A DNA stretch of 64,000 bases from Haberlea rhodopensis (Eukaryota; Streptophyta; Magnoliopsida; Lamiales; Gesneriaceae), in NCBI GenBank assembly GCA_907163345.1, contig CAJQUN010000442.1:372001-436000 (forward strand), read 5' to 3'. The notes under the pieces are model-generated. The model worked only from the letters and a program-made list of their open reading frames with translations. It did not search any database and was not told the origin of the DNA. Below, one piece after another: positions 9,668 through 22,262 of the stretch; positions within the stretch are counted from its first letter, which is position 1, and every line of letters begins with the position of its first letter. The position numbers and the translations under genes are program-made.

Positions 9668-11443
9668 CCCTCGAGCAAACCTGCTCGGCATAAAGGTCTC
9701 GTCAACTAGTGACCCAGACACTACCATGTGCTCACCATTGGTACTCAAACCACACGACTAAATACAAATACATAAATGTATTAATCATCGAAACGACGCT
9801 ACGCGTCTACATAGATATCCACTATGTCTTCGTCATCTCGTGACGGTACTTGTCAACATATGACATTCAATATAGCATCATCAACTGGTGACGGTACATG
9901 TCGAACACGACATCCGTAGCCTCATCGTCAAACACATGACGGTATATATATATCAACGCATATCATCCACAATAATGCTAATAAAACAGTAATATGTCAT
10001 ACCTCATCGCTAACAAGATAGCGGTATACCTGTCTCCGTCGTCCAATAGTGGTATGTAATCAGCCCATCGCTCGTAGGTGGCGTAATCCAGTGCTACACA
10101 CATAGCGGTATAACCCATCGCTGTAGAATTCGCGGCATGATCTCTCGCCATAGAGTCAGCGGCATAAAACATCGCTATAGATACCCGGCGGTATGAACCA
10201 TCGCCATAGATGTAGTGGAATATACCATCGCTATATAATACCCGGCGGCGTGAACCATCGCCAATAGAATAGCGGAATGTACCATCGCTATGAATACCCG
10301 GCGGCATAAACCATCACCAATAGAATAGCGGAATCAACCATCGCTATGAATACCCGGCGGCATAAACCATCGCCAGCCGGGCATAAACCATCGCCAATAG
10401 AATAGCGGAATGAACCATCGCTATGAATACCCGGCGGCATAAACCATCGCCAATAGAACAGCCGATCCCTAGTCTTGTTACGGTAGTGTATTTTAATGCA
10501 TGACCGCGGCACTAATACCCCTCGCTTCGACATATCAGCGGCATAGAATAACCTCGCTCAAATGCGACATGCGGTAAAATCCTCGCTTCAACATTTGGCG
10601 GCAAATATTCTTTCCTCGCTACGATATGACAGCGGCAAGTATTCTATCATCGCGTCAAGTGACAGCGGCAAAGCATTTGAAATCATCACTCATCCATAAC
10701 AACGACTCATGGGATATTCACCAAGCATTCCATCTATACCTGCAATACCATGCATATTCCATATCCCAACATACATCATCATGAGTGTATTTTAATGCAC
10801 CTCGCTCAAATGCGACATGCGGCAACACCCTCGCTTCAACATTTGGCGGCAAAGCATTAAAATCATCACTCCAATATATATATAACCACAATGAGTGTAT
10901 TTTAATGCACCTCGCTTGTCATGACAGCGGCAAGTATTCTATCATCGCTTCAAGTGACAGCGGCAAAGCATTAAAATCATCACTCCGATATATACATGCA
11001 ACCACAATGCATAATACATGATGTATATAAAATGCAGGTTACCGTTTTGTGTCTTTCAACCTTGGCCTTAGCCTTTCGTGTCATAGTGTCCCTACAGGAA
11101 CAATCCCAAACCATGAGCATATGAATAATCCATATTCACCACAATATGATTATAATGAGTAAATGCATAAACTATGAGTACAAGATACTTCCTGTATCCC
11201 AATGCATTTCAAAAGGCTCCCTTTGGTTGTCCCTGTGCCACAACTCACAATCATAATCAACAAGTTATATTATGACATATAATTGTTCCACTATGATCAC
11301 ATATCATAAATGCACATAAGCAAAATATTTGTGTCACACAACACTAACTACTATCATGCATAAATATGTGCTACCCATTCCAATCAGCATGTTCCAGGCC
11401 CTCAACAGCCCCAAAGAGCAAACCACTGCTCTGATACCACTAA
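9668..11443 (-). mobile_element. Interior of non-coding element G1, truncated at left
   Basis: This region matches 51411-52999 in element G3 (for example the CAAACCTGCTCGG segment at 9678 and 51421). It ends with an initiator-Met primer site at 11428-11439 (TGGTATCAGAGC on the minus strand), directly before the LTR at 11444, so it is the 5' interior of a minus-strand element. I see no gag or pol coding. It contains the 56-bp tandem repeat and many CCGCT/AGCG pairs. The left border is a break against another LTR end at 9662; the 3' LTR of G1 is missing. Confidence 0.8.
9980..10480 (-). repeat. 56-bp tandem repeat in G1 interior
   Basis: Units of the form CCGGCGGCATAAACCATCGC, then CAATAGAATAGCGGAATGAA, then CCATCGCT. 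The TGAATAC block recurs at 10291, 10347 (56 bp) and 10423 (76 bp, with a partial unit duplicated). A homologous, more regular array is at 51981-52250. Confidence 0.85.
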
Positions 11444-12601
11444 TGTAAGGACCCCCGTGCCCTTAACCCATTATTAGTATATTAATCCATGCCATTATAT
11501 TATCATGGGAAGGAAACCATATACAAGAATGACATCATTTACCATAATAAAATTTCTTGCATTAGAACCTCATAACCCAACTAAAGCCACTTTCATAGTA
11601 TGCACCCTAATAATACACTAACATACTCTCAGTTCATTTATCAATTTCGTATTTAGTTGCATGCAAACCATAAATGAAGAGAGAAAACCATGCCCATTTA
11701 TACATTCCATATACACATAAAACGTACTCACATGAGAGCACCTAATGAATAAGCGTGTATCTAATGTATAAAATACTCTACCAGATACCGTTACTGGTAC
11801 TTCAATCCTAGAAGCACCTCCCAAGCACAACTCGATCTCAACTCCGGATCTATGTACTTATTCAACTAGCTCTGGTACCTCGAACCTGGAAGTACCTCTA
11901 ATCAACAGCCTGAGCTCAACTCCAAAGCTGCTGCTACACCTGTGTCACCTGCCCCAACAGAGACAGCCCCCACACGCGGTGAGCATACCAATACCACCAA
12001 TCCAATAATCATAATATTACAATTCATAATTTACAGAATGTAAATGCCATGAATTTAAATAATACTCCCTGGATGGTATCATCCTCATCCGGGATTCCCT
12101 GTATTGTCCCTATTCTCAAGATAACCAAACCATTAAATTCTCAAAAGCTAGTTGATCATCTCATTGATCAACTAAAACCATCCCTGCTATACCAGTTCCA
12201 AAATCAAATATGATTAAATCATCAAATAGGGTACTACAGATATCACATGTATCTAGCCAATTATTCCATGTTCATGTTTCATAGCTCGCTCTACCATAGC
12301 GGCAATTCAACCCCCTCGCACGATCAACAATAGCGGCGTTAATACCGATGGTCGATCAACGGCGACAACATCTTAATCATTGCTCGCTCAAAAGCGGCAC
12401 CGTATGGTTCCCAATGTATGTCCAATCAACGCAATTACCATCTACCATGCATATCACTATCCATTTATAGCAAGTACCATATACCATGCATTTCAATATC
12501 CATTTATTGCAAACACCCCATACCATGCATTTTAATGTCCATTTATTGCAATTACCACATACCATGCATTTTACAGTTGCAACGTTATAATAGGCTATGC
12601 T

Positions 12602-12618
12602 CGTACGTCATACGTACC
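12602..12618 (-). promoter_or_regulatory. Inverted ACGT pair in LTR G1
   Basis: The minus strand reads GGTACGTATGACGTACG: the GTACGT/ACGTAC inverted repeat with a shorter spacer than in LTR A. The position in LTR order, after the palindrome array, is the same. Confidence 0.5.
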
Positions 12619-13013
12619 TTATAATCTCGTAGTTTGAGTCCAACCTTGCCTGAGTTCCACATCCGATGAGTTATGTGCTAACACACAAATAACTCTCAAT
12701 TAAACATTGGCATGTAATCATGTGCCCAAGTACGTTCACAATTTTCAAACCTATCGTCTATCCATGACGATTACCAAAATAAAAGCCCCCCCGGCTAAGC
12801 ATGCATAATACCCATAATATACCATTTTACAAGTTTAAAAGATAGCCCAAAAACTCAACCGACAATATCGTTTTATTAAATTTTGGCCCCAACCAATCCA
12901 TTTCAAAATATAACATTCCCATTGGAATGTAAACATTGCCCCGAAAACGAGCCACTTATTTCAAAATCCCGACATTTTCCAAAATTTCCAAAAAAACACT
13001 TTCTTACGGGCGG

Positions 13014-13220
13014 CGATCGATCGCCTCTTTTAGCGCGATCGATCACCCCTGTCCAGTGGGCAAAATCGCTTACACACAATCGATCGCCAACCCTCGCGAT
13101 CGATCGCCAACCTGCTCGCGATCGATCACCTAGACCACGCGATCGATCGCCTGCACTGTTCATCGTCACCAATTTTCAGTTGCACGTCGCGATCGATCTC
13201 CCCTCCTCGGCGATCGATCG
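13014..13220. repeat. CGATCGATCG palindrome array in LTR G1 (8 sites)
   Basis: Centres lie at 13018.5, 13040.5, 13081.5, 13101.5, 13123.5, 13144.5, 13194.5 and 13215.5: gaps of 22, 41, 20, 22, 21, 50 and 21 bp. Four of the sites (centres 13040.5, 13081.5, 13123.5 and 13194.5) have one or two changed bases at one edge. Confidence 0.9.
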
Positions 13221-13613
13221 CCACCAGCGATTTTCCGAAAAACTCGAGCTTCCATGGTGTTTTTCACACCCAAACTCAAAACCAACACCCATACACCCTC
13301 AACACCTCGAATATACCATTTAAAACCAATAAAAACTCCAACAACAAACTTTAAGATTTTTACCCAAAATCCACAAACCCAAATCTAACATTAATACTCA
13401 ACCAAAAACAACAATACTACTACCAAATCGAAGACAATGATGAGGGGAAGACTAATACCTGATTATCTTCGAGAAAACCGGCTTCCGAGCCAAGCTACCA
13501 TTGATTTTTCCCATCAAGGGAGAAGATGGGAAATGGGGGAGAAGGGTTAGACGTAGAGAGAGAGAAGAGAGGGAAGGGTTCCGTGCCAAAATGACGGAAT
13601 ACCGAGTCCACTT

Positions 13614-13628
13614 GGTATATATAGTACC
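13614..13628 (-). promoter_or_regulatory. Candidate TATA box of LTR G1
   Basis: A GGTATATATAGTACC palindrome-like stretch, about 330 bp from the LTR start. The same element is at 24703-24711 in S1 and 55226-55234 in G3. A pyrimidine-rich segment follows in each, consistent with the core promoter of this LTR family. Confidence 0.55.
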
Positions 13629-13952
13629 AAAACTCAAAAATACCAATCCTTCCACAAATACATCATGATTCATTAAATATCATCTGTTTTCAAAAATCAT
13701 CTCTCCAACCTCCATTCTCATCACCAGCCCCAGTACAAAGTATTCCGGACCCCAAATCCCACCAAAGACCAAATTCCAAGGTTATCACCACGATGAGAAT
13801 GCAATCTCATCCCTTGGATCCAACGACTCCAAAAACAGGATTTAAAATCCACGGAGTCCCAAAACCGCAATTAATACACAATTGCCACAATTAAAATCCA
13901 TTAAGGATTAATACCACACCGGGATTAACACTAATAATTCCCGGGTATCACA

Positions 13953-14620
13953 GTATAAGCACCCACCCCTATCTCTGCCAACTCCGCTCTAGTAAGAGCA
14001 TCATCAAAAGATGTTGGGTTGTTGGAAATAACCCGGTCAAACAGTTCCGGTCGAAGTCCTTTCAAAAAGTGCCTCATCTTGGCATGCCCGTTCGTAGCGA
14101 TGTGAGGAACATACCTCAATAGTGATGAGTAAAGCATGGCATAGTCCGAGACTGTCATGCTTCCTTGCTTCAGGTTCGTGAATTCATCCTCCTTTGTTTG
14201 CCTAGCCGCAGCAGAGAAGTACCGGTTTAGAAACCGGGTTCTGAATAAAGTACAGTCAATCACCATACCTTGGGTCCTCAACTCCATCACAGTCGTCTTC
14301 CACCACATGGAAGACTTCTTTGCTAGTTGGAACTCTGCCAGTCTCAACCATGCCGTCCTAGCACACGGCGCCGACAAAAATATATGTTCCAGTCTTTCTA
14401 GCCACTCTTCAGCCTATTCCCCTGTCTCTGTCCCCTCAAATCGGGGCGGATGGAAAGTCAGAAATTGAATCAGACTAAGCTCCCCTGGCAATAACAATTG
14501 TGCCACTGGTTCCACTCCCACAGCCGGTGGGGGTAAAGGATTTGTCTGAGCAATGCTTGCATTAACACTTCCAACATCACCTACCTCTTCATTGAGGTTC
14601 CCCAAATTTATGGCCGCCAT
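13953..14620 (-). pseudogene. Element H gag stub
   Basis: The N-terminal 220 or so residues of a Tekay-type Gag, starting at the ATG at 14620 (MAAINLGNLNEEVGDVGSV). It matches the element E Gag through the capsid domain (FLNRYFSAAARQTKEDEF, SSLLRYVPHIA, GLRPELFDRVI, LTRAELAEIGVGAYT). A TAG near 14415 replaces a Glu codon between GTETGE and AEEWLERLE. At 13953 the gene is cut by the end of LTR G1; the rest of gag and all of pol are missing. It would have been the capsid protein. Confidence 0.88.
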
Positions 14621-14834
14621 GTTGTAACACAAAGGTTAACAACAATTCCAAAACAATACATATGCTATACCGTTAGATAATTATGAATGACAATAAGCAT
14701 GTTAGTATAACAATTGTATACACAAATATGCACCACATGCATAAACATGCCCAAATGTAACCACCTAGCCAACCATGCTAAGGCTACCCTTCACTCGTTC
14801 CTGGGTTCTCTAACCACTGCTCTGATACCACTAA
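14621..14834 (-). other. Element H leader and primer-binding site
   Basis: Leader between the LTR and gag, with an intact TGGTATCAGAGC primer site for initiator-Met tRNA at 14819-14830 on the minus strand. Confidence 0.85.
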
Positions 14835-16849
14835 TGTAAGGACCCTAGTTCCTTAAGTGCGGATTAAAGGCGTAAATAGAGCTAACATACATCCATAGAG
14901 TATAAAGTTCGTGTTGATGCCTTGAGCTGTTGAGATTATAGTGCCGAAATAAAGTTCCAAAAGGGGTTAATTACATTCCCAACCAATTGAATGTTAATCT
15001 TATAGCTTTACACTACTCCTAGAGTAGAGACTATACAAAAGAATTACGCCTGCTACACCAAAAGCACTCCTCACAAGCTCACCGCATCAACATGTCTTAG
15101 CCCGTCCCCCCAACAGTACCTACATGAACAACCGCAAAACCATGAGCATGTATATAGACCATATTCACAATAATATGATTGTAATTCAAATGCATAAACC
15201 GTAAATACGAATCACTTCCTGTATTTAATACATTTAAAAGCTCCTTTGGTTGTCCCTGTACCACAATCATAATCAATAGATTATAATAACAATAATGTAT
15301 GTCATGACATGCATCCATTCCATGTGTACCAATGGCCATTTCCAGTCTTATTATATCAGTGGCACAATACCCCTCGCGTTTACATGACAGCGGCATTAAT
15401 ACCCCTCGCTTCGACATATTAGCGGCATAATATCCCTCGCAATAGTAATATGACAGCGGAATGATCCTTCGCTTCGACATATTTGCGGCAAATATTCTTC
15501 ATCGCTATAATATGACAGCGGCAAGTATTCTATCATCGCTTCGACATGAAGGCGGTAAGTATTCTTCATCACTAGAATATAACCTCGACTCACAATCACA
15601 TGCACTAATGCATCCAATATACACATGCAACCATAATGCATATCCAAACCATGTATGCAACCATGATGCATAATTAAGACCATGTATGCAACCGTAATGC
15701 ATAGCCAAATTCAATGCCTAAAAATATGTTTTACCGTCCGATGCCCGTACGTCTCACTACGTACCTTAGTTCCAAAATGTGTTGTGTTGTGGACTTTATC
15801 TCCTAGGCAGTGTGGCCACCTGGGATGGTTTTACACATTCACACAAACCAATATTAGGAGCCAATAATAGTCCAATGTCAACAAAATCCACAAAATAATC
15901 AAAAACACATTTTTTTGTGTCTTGCGATCGATCGCTGCAAGGCCCCGATCGATCGCGAGATCACACTGCCCGATTCCAAATTTTTCTGCACTCGGCGATC
16001 GATCGCCACTTTTGGCGCGATCGATCACCTGCCTCGCCAATCGATCGCCCAAATGTGGCGATCGATCGCCAAACGCTACTGGAGCGTATTGTCTGCGCGC
16101 GATCGATCGCTGCACTTCAAAAATCTCCATTTTTGCACCATATTTTCTTCCCCAACTTCACCAACACATATACCAACAAACCAATAACATAAAAACACCA
16201 TAAACCTTCAACATACACCTTTAAACAACCAAAATTCTAACATCCAACCAAAACCAATACCAACCCAAAACAAACCCATTTCAAAACTACCAAAACCATT
16301 TCAAATCCAAACCAAACACCATTAAAACATCAAGGAGGTATCCATACCTCTTATGGACTCCAAATCCTACTAATAATCTCATAAACCAAGCTTTTGCAAG
16401 GATTTCCCCTCCACTTTTATGCCAAAATCGAAAATGGTGAAAGGGGGTTAGGGTTGGGAGAGTAATTGGGGATTGTAAAAGTGATGGGGAAAGTGGGGGT
16501 AGTGGGGTATAAGTGTTATAATTAAAAACATGTACCCCATTAATTAACATGATGTATAAAATACCCCAACATGATATTTTAAAAGCATTTTACCAAAATG
16601 CACCAAAACCTCAATTAAATACATGCTTCACCAAATAATTATCAACCATCACATTTAAACCATGATAACACCCAATTTCCCAACATGCATAACATGCACC
16701 CTGAAACGCACCACCAGGTCACGCCTACCATGTGACTAAGCATTTCACCAAGATAGTTAATTCCAACACATAATTTAATTATCAGCATAATTAATCACAT
16801 GAGCATAATTAATGCCCAATTTGCATATTATTATTTCGGGGATATCACA
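14835..16849 (-). repeat. 5' LTR of element H
   Basis: A 2015-bp LTR. The minus strand starts TGTGATATCCCCGAAAT and ends CTAGGGTCCTTACA. It contains a TTTTATACA box near 16555, the palindrome array (15925-16109), an ACGT pair near 15747, CCGCT/AGCG pairs (15360-15560) and the CTACTC/GAGTAG hairpin (15013-15027). It interrupts the interior of element G2 at 16850. Confidence 0.88.
15925..16109. repeat. CGATCGATCG palindrome array in LTR H (7 sites)
   Basis: Centres lie at 15929.5, 15950.5, 16000.5, 16022.5, 16042.5, 16063.5 and 16104.5: gaps of 21, 50, 22, 20, 21 and 41 bp. These are the same first six gaps as in LTR A, although the spacers differ. Confidence 0.92.
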
Positions 16850-17236
16850 CCTGGCCTTAGCCATCCATGCCAAAACATACCTATAGGAACGACCCCAAAT
16901 CATGAACATATAATAATCCATATTCACCACAATATGATTATAAAGAGCAAATGCATAAACCATGAGTACAAAGTACTTCCTGTATTTCAATGCATTTAAC
17001 GATGCTCCCCTTGGTTGTCCATGTACTACACTCATAATCATAGTCAATGGGTTGTATTACGGTCCCATAAGTGTCATGACATATAACCATTCCATTTATG
17101 GCCACATATCATAAACGCACGTAAGCAACATAGTTGTGCCGCACAACACTAACTACTATCGTGCATAAGTATGTGCTACCCATTTCCTAGGCCCTCAACA
17201 GCCCCAAAGAGCAAACCACTGTTCTGATACCACTAA
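16850..17236 (-). mobile_element. 5' interior of non-coding element G2
   Basis: It matches 11060-11443 in G1 and the corresponding part of G3 (TTGGCCTTAGCC at the left, AACAGCCCCAAAGAGC near the right). It ends in a primer site at 17221-17232 with one C-to-T change, then the LTR at 17237. No coding sequence. It is cut at 16850 by the LTR of H. Confidence 0.8.
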
Positions 17237-17275
17237 TGTAAGGACCCCAAGCCCTTAACCCTTTATTAGTGTATT
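17237..17275 (-). repeat. LTR X, first piece (shared by G2 and G3)
   Basis: The first 39 bp of a minus-strand G-type LTR, split by element C. The sequence resumes at 47848. The join is confirmed by the GTATT duplication and by the unbroken match of the two sides to the start of LTR G3 at 53000. Confidence 0.85.
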
Positions 17276-17936
17276 TGTGATGCCCAGTTTATTCTGCTTA
17301 TATTTAATTTTTTAGATGGTAAATTATGGGATAATTTACATAATTAAATGTTGGACCTCGTATATTGGGTCGGGTCGTATTATTTGGGCACACATGGAGC
17401 TTTAACATAATTTAAATGCTTGGGGAACTCATATTAGTCTGTTATATTTCTATGGGAAATTTATGAAAAGTTAGATTAACTTGACATATTTAATTTTGGG
17501 TTGAAGAATTATATTGTTATGAGGATTTAATGTTAGTGGAATGGGTTAAATTAAAAGAAAAAAAAGGGATTTATTAGCTAGCAATTCCACACATTTAAGT
17601 AACAAAACCCACACACACTAAAAATTGGACATCCTTCTTCCCCAAACCCCCCAAACCCGTCGCCCCTCACCATTGCCAAGAAGAGCTTCTATTTTCACCT
17701 TCCAACTCAATTATCTTGCCACCAATTTAAAGGTATGATGCTCCCTCATGTCCCTAGGCACTTTGCCCCCTTTATTTTCGACTTTGGTGTGTTGATTGTG
17801 CCATTTTTGAGTTCGAAAATTTAACTCTTTTTGGGGCTTTGGTTAGCTATTCTTTGGGACGATTTTGGGGTTGTTTATTGGGTTGTTTTGGAGTGCTTTG
17901 AGTTGTTAATTGAATTGAATGCATTGAAATACTAGT

Positions 17937-18030
17937 GTGTGCAGATTTTGGGTGTGTGCGTGTGAATTGTGTGTACAGAGTGTGTGTGTGTGTGTGTGTG
18001 CGTGAACAGTGTGTGTGTGTTAGTGTGTGT
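17937..18030. repeat. GT microsatellite in C 5' LTR
   Basis: Interrupted GT/TG repeat, with the longest pure stretch near 17980-17999. The 3' LTR copy near 45777-45845 is shorter, which explains part of the length difference between the two LTRs. Confidence 0.9.
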
Positions 18031-18279
18031 AGATGGTGTTTATGCAAGTAATTATGTATCCCTACATATATTGAAGTGTAAATGTGTTAAGTAGATACAT
18101 GTATGTGGTTAGATGGAGTATTGTCAATGAAGAATGATAATTTGAATTTGGATAGTATGATAAATGTTATTGATTGTTGGAAGTTAATTGTGACTCACTT
18201 TATTGGATGGTTGATTGTTGAAAATAAATTTTGGAATTATGTATTGGCTTAGTATTATTGTTGGATAAAAAAAAGGGGT

Positions 18280-18295
18280 GGGGGGGGGGGGGGGG
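18280..18295. repeat. G16 homopolymer
   Basis: A run of 16 G after GGGGT in the C 5' LTR. The 3' LTR has only a short G run at the matching place (near 46088). The length may be uncertain in the assembly. Confidence 0.85.
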
Positions 18296-19008
18296 TAAAA
18301 TCATGCATGGGTGGTGTTTGTTAATATGCTTAGATGTGATTCAAGTGTGGGTCTAAGCCTTGTTAGTGGGTGGTGAAAAGAACTAACTTGGCTTGTAGCC
18401 ATTGTAATATTTTGGTGGGTGTTGATACTTGTTTAATCGATTATTAATTTGATGGATTATGAATATATGAGATAAAAGTTGTGAATCTTGTTCTAAGTTT
18501 ATTATAGATGTTAAAATTGAGAGGATATGGTTTTATTGATGTTAAGCTTGAATTAGATGAATATTTATGACTTTTATGCTCGTTTTATATGATGAATATA
18601 TTATTTTGAGGAATTCTTGAACAATGAAATAAGGTTATATATATTGAAACCTAGTAATGTAAATATTACATACTTGAGTTATTGATAACTTGAATAAATT
18701 GAAGGTAATTGGTTTGTTTGTGTAGTATAAGGGGTATGATAAATGAGATTGAGTTTACTGGTGAAATTATATTGAGTATATGTGATTGTTATAATAGGAG
18801 GCATGACAAATCTATTTAATAGATGATATTATTGTCGAATATGGAAGTACAAAGTTGTTGGAGAGAAATTATATTGAATTGAAGTTGAAATGCATATAAA
18901 TGATATCAATTGTATTATTAATGAATTAGTTGCTGAATTGATATTCAATATAGATACTCCACGGTCTCAGGACGTCGGGGGTGGTTTGTTCATGTTGTTG
19001 ACTGTAAG

Positions 19009-19026
19009 GTACGTAAGGACGTACGA
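19009..19026 (+). promoter_or_regulatory. Inverted ACGT pair in C 5' LTR
   Basis: Reads GGTACGTAAGGACGTACG. The matching 3' LTR copy at 46794-46811 has TACGTAATGACGTACG. It is present although this LTR lacks the palindrome array, so the two modules are separable. Confidence 0.5.
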
Positions 19027-20046
19027 GCAGGTATGCGTGATGTTAATTACGTACTATGATTCATACATATATTGAAATTGGATATATGAATAAATACTGA
19101 ATGGAGAATCGTGATAGAATTGTGGAAATTATAGTATGTAATGAGTTTTGATAGAATGATGAATTGTTCTGATGCCGCCGCTATTGAGCGTGCGATGGTT
19201 TTATTGTCAGCCGCTGTTGAGCGTGCGAGGGATTATAGTGCCGCTGCTATTGAGCGAGCGATGAGATATGATGATATGTGACGAGGAAATGGGTGACTGA
19301 GATGTTATTGATTTCAGTAAATCATTGTTGAAATGCCTTAGCATTATTGAATATAGACCTAATGGTTTATGAATATCAGTACTATGAATCATTATGGTGA
19401 TGATTTATTTGATTTTTAAGTTGACGGTCTTGGATATTGTGAGAACAGGAACATCGTGGGAGCTCTCACACGGTTATGATATATACATACAGGGAGTATT
19501 ATCTTAATTTGTTGTTTTATATTCTGTAAATTGGTAACTGTTTAATTGATGATATTGAGATCATGTTGATGTATGCTCACCCAGTGTGGGGGTTGTTTCT
19601 GTTGAAACAGGTAAAACAGGTATGACATTAGTTCTGAAGTGAGTTCGAGCTATTGGAGTGGAATATACCAGGGGCATGGTACCAGTATTGGTAAATGAGA
19701 GAATGCGATATATGCGAGTAAATTTATACTCATTTATTCATCGCTCATCTGTGAGCATTTTAATGCATGTATATGGTCTGTTTAAGAGTGTTGAATGTTG
19801 CAGAGCTCCACCATTACTTAGTTGCTTTATTTTGGTGGATGTTATTACTGATTATTTGTGATGTTGTTGAGGATGTTTATTATGGTGTGTTCTTATTTTT
19901 GGGAAGTCCAGTTTACGGGGAGACTCTGCCCAAAGTTATGGGAATATGTGAAGCATGTAATGATTCTTTTAAAGAATAGAAATTTTTACATACTCAAATG
20001 ACGTCATAATTGCATTATTGACGTGTTGGGTCGTTGGGGTCTTACA

Positions 20047-22262
20047 TTAGTGGTATCAGAGCAATGGTTAGCTATTTGGGATGTTTAAAGGCCTAGGGAT
20101 GTTTTGATAGACATATATAGCACATGATTTATACATGATTGCGGTTTTGTGTCAGTGTGACAATATATTTATATGCTTATGTGCATAGTATGATATGAAA
20201 TGATTTAAATTGTTATTATTGCTAACCAATGTGGTCACATACAGGACGTATGGCATACGATGAATGTGATAGTGAGAATAACCGGTGATGCCAATGAACG
20301 TACACACTTGATGTAGTAATTTTGTGGAGTACAAGAGACCGGTAACATAAGTGATACTATATATTACTGATTTGAGTTGGTGATTTTGATATTGTGTCGT
20401 TGGGTGAGCGACAAAATGATATACTATGTTGTTAATAAATTGATGTTGTATATGTGTAGATTGAAGTGTATGCACGCCATATCTGTATACAGTACTGAGT
20501 AAACATAAATTGCAGGAGAAATGAGAAAATGAGATATGATATCTGAGGATAGGAAATGGTAGACAGTATTGTGCTGTTGGAATATGACAACAGATGATGT
20601 GACAATCGGGTATGTGTATGTTATTTACATGATGACATAGGTACGTGACAATGTATTAGCGCTGATTCAATCGTTCCTGTTTATTGTATAATGTATTGAT
20701 GATTGGTGATCCTTGTGGATGGTGATTTATGATTGAGTGATGTGACAGGGTCACCGCCGAGGGGCGAGCGATGTGTTTATTTAGAGGTCGTCATTATAGT
20801 GTGCGATGTGATCATGTTGTGTGAATGTAGAGTGGGGTCACCGCTGAGGCGAGTGATGTGTTTATTTAGAGGTCGCCACTAGAGTGTTTGATGTGATCAT
20901 GTTGTGTGAATGTAGAGTGGGGTAACCGCTGAGGCGAGTGATGTGTATATATGATTTGTGGTCGCCGCTGACGAGCGAGCGATGTGATATGGGTCGCCAC
21001 TGATGAGTGAGCGATGTGATATTGGGTCACCACTGACGAGTGAGTGATGTGGTCGCCGCGGACGAGCTAGCGATGTGATATTGGGTCTCCACTGATGAGT
21101 GAGCGATCTGATATTGGGTTACCACTGACGAGTGAGTGATGCGGTCACCGCGGACGGGCGAGCGATGTGATATTGGGTCGCCACTGAGGAGTGAGCGATG
21201 TGATTTGGGTCACCACTGACAAGTGAGTGATGTGGTCACCGCTGGCAAGCGAGCGACGTGTATATTTCAGGGTCAATGCTAGAGAGAGCATGCGACGTGT
21301 ATATTGATATTGGGTCGATGCTAGGGAGAGCATGAGATGTGATTATTTTCGGGATCGACACTATTGAGAGTGTGCAATGTATTTTATGTGCCTCTACTAT
21401 GGAGGGAGGGTGATGAATATATGTTGATTTTAATTGTCCTTGTTGATTCAACATATTGTGATGATCAAATGTACAGGTGACAGCGATCATGGAGAGAGTG
21501 GATAAAGAGCATTATTGTTTTCTTTCATTTTTATTGCAGTGGTGATGCAACAGCGGGGTGTGATTGACACCGATATATTGATGATATTTATTGGCGAGAT
21601 GATGGTATGATTATATTGTGATATTTGAGATTTATAGTATTTGCCGCTATCATATCGAAGCGATGGAAATATTGTGAATGCCGCTGATATGTCGAGGTGA
21701 TGAATATTTTGGACGGTCGTGTTATTGATGATGACTATATCAATTGTGTATTGATATGAAATTATATTTTGTGGAATATTTATGTTGAGAACAGGGACAG
21801 TTTTAAGGATCAAGTATGGATCCACTGTGTACAGTAAGTGTTATTACATCTTATTGTTTTAAGAAGGTAATTTTATTCATTGTGATTATGGATATTATAT
21901 GGATGCCCGTATTGACGATGAGATTATACATGCCAGTGTTGGCGATGAGTATTGATATATTGCTATTGTGTTAGCAATAAATATCTTAGTACCGCTATCG
22001 GTATTAGCGATGAATATAGTATCGCCATTGGGCGATGAGTGCCGTGTACCGCGTGGGGCGATGAGTATTACGTACCGCCGTAGTGAAATGAGTATTGTTA
22101 TACTGCTATTATGTTAGCGATGTATATTGATGATGTGTTGATTGCATATAACAATTGTTGTTCCTTGGGTACATGATATGTAGGCCCAAGTGGATATTGG
22201 AATGTTCCAGAGGAACGAGGAATTGAGGTAAACCATTTCGTTTGGTTTAACATGTTTGATAT
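20047..22262 (+). mobile_element. Element C interior, left part
   Basis: Begins with the primer site TGGTATCAGAGC at 20051-20062. No open frame resembles a retroelement protein. It holds a degenerate tandem array at 20740-21330 and CCGCT/AGCGA pairs at 21640-22130. It is interrupted at 22263 by S1. Confidence 0.8.
20740..21330 (+). repeat. Degenerate tandem array in C interior
   Basis: Higher-order repeat. The first part has an 85-bp period (GTGAATGTAG at 20821 and 20906). The second part alternates ATATTGGGTCACCACTGAC-type and GGTCGCCGCGGACGAG-type blocks of about 30 bp, giving a period near 59 bp (GATGTGAT at 21013 and 21072). All units contain GCGATGTG or GTGATGTG. Confidence 0.8.

Larger units (their letters stand above)
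11444..13952 (-). repeat. LTR of element G1
   Basis: A 2509-bp LTR. The minus strand starts TGTGATACCCGGGAATTATT and ends CGGGGGTCCTTACA next to the primer site at 11428-11439. It contains a TATATATA box (13614-13628), the palindrome array (13014-13220) and the inverted ACGT pair (12602-12618). Its outer end falls directly inside the gag gene of element H at 13953, so G1 inserted there. Confidence 0.88.
17276..20046 (+). repeat. 5' LTR of element C
   Basis: A 2771-bp LTR from TGTGATGCCCAGTTTATTCTG to TTGGGGTCTTACA. Unlike most LTRs here it has no CGATCGATCG array. It does have the inverted ACGT pair at 19009-19026 and three GCCGCT/GAGCG blocks at 19173-19262. A GT-rich microsatellite and a G run lie in its first half. 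Confidence 0.92.
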
